Below, piece by piece: positions 58,638 through 64,000 of a stretch of DNA of 64,000 bases. How positions within the stretch are numbered: position 1 is the stretch's first letter; each line of letters begins with the position of its first letter. The DNA comes from Spongilla lacustris (Eukaryota > Porifera > Demospongiae > Spongillida > Spongillidae). Below the pieces are notes generated by a model. The model had not been told where the DNA came from, made no database searches, and saw nothing but the letters and a program-made list of their open reading frames with translations. The stretch is from positions 12,351,241-12,415,240 of the forward strand of contig OX442415.1 in NCBI GenBank assembly GCA_949361645.1. The letters run 5' to 3'. A program made the position numbers and the translations under genes.

Positions 58638-59225
58638 GTCGCACAATAATTACTACCAACCTTCTGTAATCAAAATACTTCTGATAAGCAAAATACATTG
58701 TAAAATCGGCTTCAAAAATTCAACATACATTTATTGCTATTGGTACTTATTAGAAGTATTATCAATATTATTCAAAAGAAAAATATCCAGTGTATTATTG
58801 TGTGATGATAAATAAAATCTGTTTTGGTCAAAAATGAAGTTCTACAGAAAAACAGCTATGAGTCTAGATCTAGGATTTTTTGCTTCTGATGATTCCTGTT
58901 TGTAGAACAATACCTATACCATGGAACAAGGTGTCGCACAATAATTACTACCAACCTTCTGTAATCAAAATACTCCTGATAAGCAAAATACATTTTAAAA
59001 TCGGCTTCAAAATATCAACATACATTTATTCCTATTGGTACTTATTAGAAGTGTTATCAATATTATTCAAAAGAAAAATATCCAGTGTATTATTGTGTGA
59101 TGATAAATAAAATCTGTTTTGGTCAAAAAAGAAGTTCAAAAGTAGGACAGCTATGAGTCTAGATCTAGGATTTTTTTTGCTTCTGATGATTCCTGTTTGT
59201 AGAACAATACCTATACCATGGAACA
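58638..59225. repeat. Tandem duplication, two units of about 294 bp
   Basis: 58638-58931 and 58932-59225 are near-identical, from 'tgtcgcacaataattac' to 'ctataccatggaaca'. No gene. The small ORFs in both units are translations of the same AT-rich sequence. Confidence 0.9.
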
Positions 59226-60430
59226 GATTGAAATATGTGTAAATAAGACAAAGGCAAGGATTTTGCCATCTGTGTTTTGGGTTGATGTCCACAGTAATAT
59301 ACACACTGGATAATGTAAGTTTTGCAAGGTTTTGCACAGCATGATGCTGCATCACTGTAGTCTCGTACAATAAAATGACACTGTGTCAGCAACATTATAT
59401 TTTCGTCAAAATAATTGAGTTGCCATGCAGGTAAAGAAATTCTATCTGTTCAATAAAACAATTCTACAAATGGGGCATTAATGTGCATATTTCAGCCTAT
59501 AAGTAATTTTTATTCACACTACTGTGATCACTCATTAAATCCATACAGTTTACAAGACTCATTTCAGATGCAATAGAACAAATATCTCCCACTAAATGTT
59601 TAGATAATATCCTTAAATGGGTTAGCAAAATACCTTGTGCAAAAGTATACATAACAATGAAGCTTTAATTTGGTAAAACGACTCAGTGTAGCTACATGTC
59701 AGTCATTTAGGAAACATACCGGCATAGGCCCAGATTCTTCTGCTCTACTAGCTACACATGAAGAATTGCCTAAAAAGAAAGCATATAAAAAAAACAATTT
59801 AAACCCTTTATTATTTATATGCACATTTTGTACATGTGTTCTAGCCCATTTGCCATGGATAATTCTGTACAAGTTAGATGCAGTTGTTACAAGATATATG
59901 TCCAAAGTCTATCCAATATACTCACTTCAGATTTATTGTGCTTGTTGTACAAATGTGGTGTGAATTCTGCCTGAAAGCCCATATTTTATTTCCGCAAGGC
60001 GAGGGTCAATGAAATAAATTTAGGAAAAGTTATTTGAGCTTTATTTATGCCACACTAACTAACAATCGATCAATATGAAATGCAATCCAAGATATAAAAT
60101 TAGCCATGCTGTTTGTGGCCCAATGTTTCATGGACATTTATTGTTTCCCAAATGATTGATAGAGTGATGTCATGCCTGAAATAATGATGCCATGCCCTTA
60201 TGGCAGAGCCCCTGACAACCAAAGACCTTTATAACACGAGCTCACAAAAAAAAAAAAGTGAAGTAACTACTAATTGCTATTTAAACGCCATACAATGAGA
60301 GGATACTCATTTGTGTTGCAAACCACGTAGAGTACAAACTAATACTAATATTATTAGTACCCGTAGTAAAGGAGACTTTGTAATGTAGTAAGATGCATGT
60401 GAACACATGATTAACATTACTACATATAAT
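59226..60430. other. Non-coding stretch, nothing firm
   Basis: No recognised gene or element. A minus-strand stretch near 59720-59755 (SRAEESGPMP before 'gtatgt') could be an exon, but has no support beyond a donor. Confidence 0.45.
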
Positions 60431-60434
60431 TAGC

Positions 60435-61217
60435 TTGTATTTCAGTGCTGTAAATCACTTCTTGAATGACCTCAATCACTGCCAAGGTTACTACAGAGGG
60501 TGGGATGGTGGCTTATTCGGGTCAGTCGGAGAGTTCAATGAAGAAAATGAAGAGTGGCGGTTGTATGTAGAGCAGATGGAGCATTACTTGAACGCCAATG
60601 GGATTCAAGACGAAAGTAAGAAATGTGCAGTTTTTCTTTTGATTATAGGTCCATGGGCATACAAACACCTTGGTAGTCTGGTGGGGCCAGTTTCTCCAGG
60701 CGCGATGAAGTACAAGCAGGCGGTAGAGCGGATATGGCACAGCATTAATGCCCGAAATCTTCAGTTATCGTTGAAAGCCTTTTGACATCTACGTAGGTAT
60801 TAGTGCATTTTGATTCATCCTTGGATTTGCTGCTAGCCTGTGATGCATCAGCCTATGGGTTGGGGACAGTTCTTTCCCACAAAATGGCAGATGGATCAGA
60901 AAGACCTACTGCTTTGTCTCGCATGTCCTGTCTGAGACTGAACAAAGGTACTCCCAAATTGAAAAAGAAGCATTGGCCTGTGTTTTTGGTGTTAAACATT
61001 CCACCAATATCTGTATGGCAGGAAATTTGAATTGCACACTGATGATAAACCGCTATTAACACTCTTTGATCCTTCCCGAGACACTCCAACACAAGTATCA
61101 GCACACATCCAGAGATGGGCTGTAACCATGGCAGCATATCAGTATTCAATATGCTACACGAAAGGCACTCTCCACAGTAATGCAGATCGGTTAAGCCGCC
61201 CGCGGTGTATTTGTGTG

Positions 61218-61255
<38 letters not shown>

Positions 61256-61503
61256 GTGTGTGTGTGTGTACACCACCCGATGAACTTGAGCAAGACACCC
61301 CAGGTGAGGTGGTATTGCTTGTGGAAGCTATGCAAGTGATGCCTATAACACATACCCAGATTAGAATGTGGACCCGAAGAGACCCAGTCTTGGCATTGGT
61401 ATCAAGGTACATATTTCAGGGTTGGTCAGCCAAAGTGTCTGAAGATGAGGATTGTGATGCAACACGACGACCGCAACGGAGGTGTTTGCGGTTAACTGAT
61501 TGA
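60435..61503 (+). pseudogene. Ty3/gypsy gag fragment joined to RNase H
   Basis: The first block (to 60785) is a gag N-terminus: VGEFNEENEEWRLYVEQMEH then CAVFLLIIGPWAYKHLGSLV. Without protease or RT it runs directly into RNase H: LLLACDASAYGLGTVLSH, then LHTDDKPLLTLFDPS and CYTKGTLHSNADRLSR in shifted frames. A (GT)n tract (61221-61268) interrupts it, and PPDELEQDTPG ... WTRRDPVLALVSR is the linker before an integrase that is not present. Internal deletion removed protease and RT. Confidence 0.75.
61221..61268. repeat. (GT)n microsatellite
   Basis: About 24 GT units, inserted at the end of the RNase H relic. Confidence 0.95.
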
Positions 61504-61763
61504 TCGAGCTAGAAGTATTGAGAGAGAGAACGTTCGAGACTCATCCAAACATATTCGACGAACATATATAAACCCATATTTCTGTATGTGAATTACGATG
61601 TGTTCGTGTGTACACTTGCGCTGTGTGCGGATAGTGAATCGTGCTGATTATAATTTCCCTGTCCCTTACGGGTTGTCGTGAAGGTCGCGGTGGTAGATAT
61701 CTTCACATTTGGTGACAGTTGTTGGGATTTACCGAAGAATACATTCGGTGGACCCTCTGTTGC

Positions 61764-62640
61764 ATGTCTACTCGTTCTGGGAGGGGATATCGTCAAGTTC
61801 AAGTTCCAGTGAGGGAAATGGGCGAAGAGGGAGACGGAGCGAATGTTATGGAGATTCTGGCAAAGATGATGGAAGAGCATCACCAGAGAGAGAAGGAGAT
61901 AGCTGAAGAGCGCCTTCAGAGAGAGAAGGAGATAGCGGATGAGCGTCGTCAAAGAGAGCAGGAGATAGCAGCAGAAAGGGAAAGGCGTGAGAGAAGAAGA
62001 GAGACGAGTGACGGCTATGCAGGATCAAATGGCAGCGTTAATGAAGATGGTGGAAGCATCTCTTGGTGGAAAGACAGCGGGCCAGATGCAGGAGAAGACA
62101 TTGGGAGAACACAATCTGAAGCTCTGCAAGCTCACAGACGAAGATGTTATTGAAGCATATCTGACAACATTTGAGAGAATGATGGAAGCGTACGAAATAC
62201 CGAAGCAGGGGTGGGTGTTCAAGCTTGCGCAGGCCTCAGCTCACGGGCAAAGGTCAACAAGCTTACTCTGCTATGTCGTCAGAAGATGCGACCGATTATG
62301 AGTTGGTGAAAACAAGTATTCTTCGGAGATATAATATCAACGAAGAGACGTATAGGCAACGGTTCCGGGCTGCCAAACGGAAGGGAGGAGAGAATTACGT
62401 GGAACTGGCTACGAGGATAATGGATCTACTGAAGAAATGGACCAAAGAATGCAAAGATACCTTGGAAGTACTGGAGCTTGTAGCAACGGAACAGCTACTA
62501 CAAACTCTGCCCATGGAAGTGCAAATATGGGTGAGAGAACGTAAACCAAAAACGGTTGAAGAGACTGGGAAATTGGCCGAAGACTTCACACAGGCACGAC
62601 AGATGAGTACCTCAGCGCCAGACAAAGGTAGAATGAAACC
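61764..62640 (+). pseudogene. Gmr1-like gag with coiled coil and SCAN-like region
   Basis: Starts MSTRSGRGYRQVQVPVRE. Residues about 30-80 are a coiled coil of REKEIAEERLQ-type repeats. A frameshift near 62000 leads to AMQDQMAALMKMVEASLGGK and LTDEDVIEAYLTTFERMME. A second near 62225 leads to LTGKGQQAYSAMSSEDATDY, LRRYNINEETYRQRFRAAKR and LLQTLPMEVQIWVRERKP. That last helical region matches the SCAN-like capsid domain of Gmr1-like elements, from which vertebrate SCAN domains are thought to derive. Two frameshifts inactivate it. Confidence 0.75.
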
Positions 62641-63181
62641 AACTCATCTGGGTAAAGGAGAGCAGGAAGTTAGAAGGTGTCATTCTTGTGGGAAAACAGG
62701 CCATGAAGCTAAGGACTGCCGACGAGGGAATCGTTTAGAACAAGGTGTGGAAGCTAAAGCACCTATTCATAATGAGAAGAACCCTAAGTTTGTGCCACGT
62801 TGCTACAACTGTCAGCAAAAGGGTCACCTGGCAGTCAACTGTCCTAGTAGTAACCCATCCTTATTTTCTGCTGGAACAGGAAATAGGAAAAGCTGTCGAC
62901 CTTCCAAGATTTACAGAAAGGGAACAGTCAATGGTGTGTCCGTGACTGACATCCTATTGGACACAGGTGCATCAAGAACACTGATGAGGAGAGATCTGGT
63001 GTCAGGAAAAAGTACAACTGGAAAGACGTTTCCAGTGAAGTGTGCTCATGGGCATGTGTTCATCAATGAGGTAGAGCTACAAATCGAAGGAGACAAATTC
63101 CTTCAGAATGTTGGAGTGGCAGATAATCTACCAGTGTCGGTTATATTGGGATGGGACTTCCCATTAATGGAAACATTTTAG
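62641..63181 (+). CDS. Gmr1-like zinc knuckles and aspartic protease
   Basis: Continues in frame from gag (the frame is open from 62225). Two CCHC knuckles, CHSCGKTGHEAKDC and CYNCQQKGHLAVNC, then the protease active site DILLDTGASRTLM and the closing VSVILGWDFPLM. The frame ends at 63179-63181. This part appears intact. Confidence 0.85.
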
Positions 63182-64000
63182 AAACAAGACACAGGTGACA
63201 AAATCGAAGATGCTATGGTGTTGACAAGAGCACAGAGGAGAAAACAGGAACTGCAGAATAGTTCTGATGAGGAAAAGGACAGAATGTCTGGAGCAGAGGG
63301 CCACAAAATTCTTGCAGAAGACGTAAGTGAGTGAAATACTAAGTATGGCAGCAGGAAAAACGAGCAGAGTGGTAGAGGGGTTCTACGAGGAAAATAGTTT
63401 GGTGAATCGTAAGTGGCTACCACCAGGTAGAACTGAAGACATGGTTATTGACCAATTGGTGTTACCATCTCAGTGTCGAAGACAGGTCCTGGAACTAGCA
63501 CATAGTGTGCCACTGGCTGGTCATCTGGGTCAAAAGAAGACAGAGCAAAGAATACTTCAGAGATTTTACTGGCCAGGAGTCCATCGTGATGTGGCTAGCT
63601 ACTGTAAGCAGTGCACAGAGTGCCAGAAGTCATCCATGGAGGGAAGGACTCGTGCTCCTTTAATTCCTCTTCCTATCATCAGTGAACCGTTTGCATGAGT
63701 AGCAATGGACATCGTAGGGCCACTTCCCTGAAGCAAGAGTGGGAACAAATACATCCTGGTAATGTGCGATTAGGCCACTCGTTATCCGGAAGCTGTGCCA
63801 CTGAAAACTACAGATGCTGTTAGTGTGGCAGAAGAACTACTCAAAGTGTTTTGTCGTGTGGGTTTTCCCAACGAAATTCTTCCTCATCAAGGCAGTAATT
63901 TTTTGTCACAGTTGTTAAAGGAGGTCTACCGACTGCTCAGAATTCACCCTATACGCACCACACCTTATCACCCTCACACAGATGGGCTATGTGAGAGGTT
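63182..64000 (+). pseudogene. Gmr1-like integrase, partial and broken
   Basis: The linker (AMVLTRAQRRKQELQ) continues from the protease. After a shift near 63330 come GFYEENSLVNRKWLPPGRTE, the HHCC domain (HSVPLAGHLG, CKQCTEC), stops at 63696-63698, then the core: VAMDIVGPLP with the first Asp, two more stops, PEAVPLKTTDAVSVAEEL, ILPHQGSNF, in which the second catalytic Asp is replaced by His, and HTDGLCERF with the Glu at the window end. Inactive. Confidence 0.8.

Larger units (their letters stand above)
61510..64000 (+). mobile_element. Gmr1-like Ty3/gypsy element, 3' part beyond the window
   Basis: Order seen: probable LTR end (...'gatatcttcaca'), primer-binding-like 'tttggtgacag' (about 61707), gag from 61764, protease, then integrase directly after a short linker. 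RT and RNase H have not appeared when the window ends. In standard Ty3/gypsy elements RT precedes integrase; protease-integrase-RT order is known for the Gmr1-like group. Confidence 0.65.

Noticed and set aside
63182..63330. Interpretation of missing RT as a deletion in the last element
   Set aside because: The linker between protease and integrase is continuous and of the expected type, so a native Gmr1-like order is the better explanation; the window end prevents proof.

Overview
This is eukaryotic, metazoan DNA, most likely from a sponge or another early-branching marine invertebrate. The evidence is split genes with GT-AG introns, a secreted Cys-rich protein of a type I associate with sponges and cnidarians, and dense relics of Ty3/gypsy, BEL/Pao, LINE-like, piggyBac-like, hAT-like and integrase-type transposons. 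There is no bacterial operon structure, rRNA, tRNA or CRISPR array. The species call is an inference and no search was run. The sequence has a 200-base N gap (5614-5813) and many long G/C homopolymers.

Layout. 1-4.5 kb: repeats, including a non-autonomous hAT-like element with a perfect 8-bp target duplication (1864-3138). 4.5-5.5 kb: the one intact single-exon host gene, a secreted protein behind a TATA-like box. 6-15.5 kb: little coding sequence, several foldback and hAT-like elements. 15.7-57 kb: the introns of what looks like one large minus-strand gene. It is built from about 18 very short exons, nearly all multiples of three in phase 0, encoding a coiled coil with a DFxxERxxR motif like the UBAN region of NEMO/ABIN/optineurin. 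Eight 42-nt exons in two alternating types form a tandem array at 55.8-57.0 kb.

The introns are filled with mobile elements. These are a circularly permuted Ty3/gypsy copy (17.09-19.26 kb); a Ty3/gypsy relic split by two head-to-head piggyBac-like transposase relics (22.8-29.1 kb); BEL/Pao fragments (22.3 and 29.4-30.3 kb); a cluster of LINE-like elements with C-terminal nuclease-like domains (32.2-39.3 kb); three long-hairpin elements and several short foldback MITEs (43-47.6 kb); a Ty3/gypsy element with both LTRs, a 157-bp internal duplication and an inverted integrase segment (47.78-51.81 kb); and a 3.5-kb integrase-type DNA transposon (52172-55682) with TIRs, palindromic 20-bp subterminal repeats, integrase, Ulp1-like protease and PHD finger.

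57-60.4 kb holds tandem duplications and foldback copies. 60.4-64 kb holds a gag/RNase H fusion relic followed by a Gmr1-like Ty3/gypsy element with a SCAN-like capsid region and protease-then-integrase order, cut by the window end. Almost all transposon genes carry stops or frameshifts. The candidates most worth follow-up are the microexon coiled-coil gene and the integrase/Ulp1/PHD transposon.
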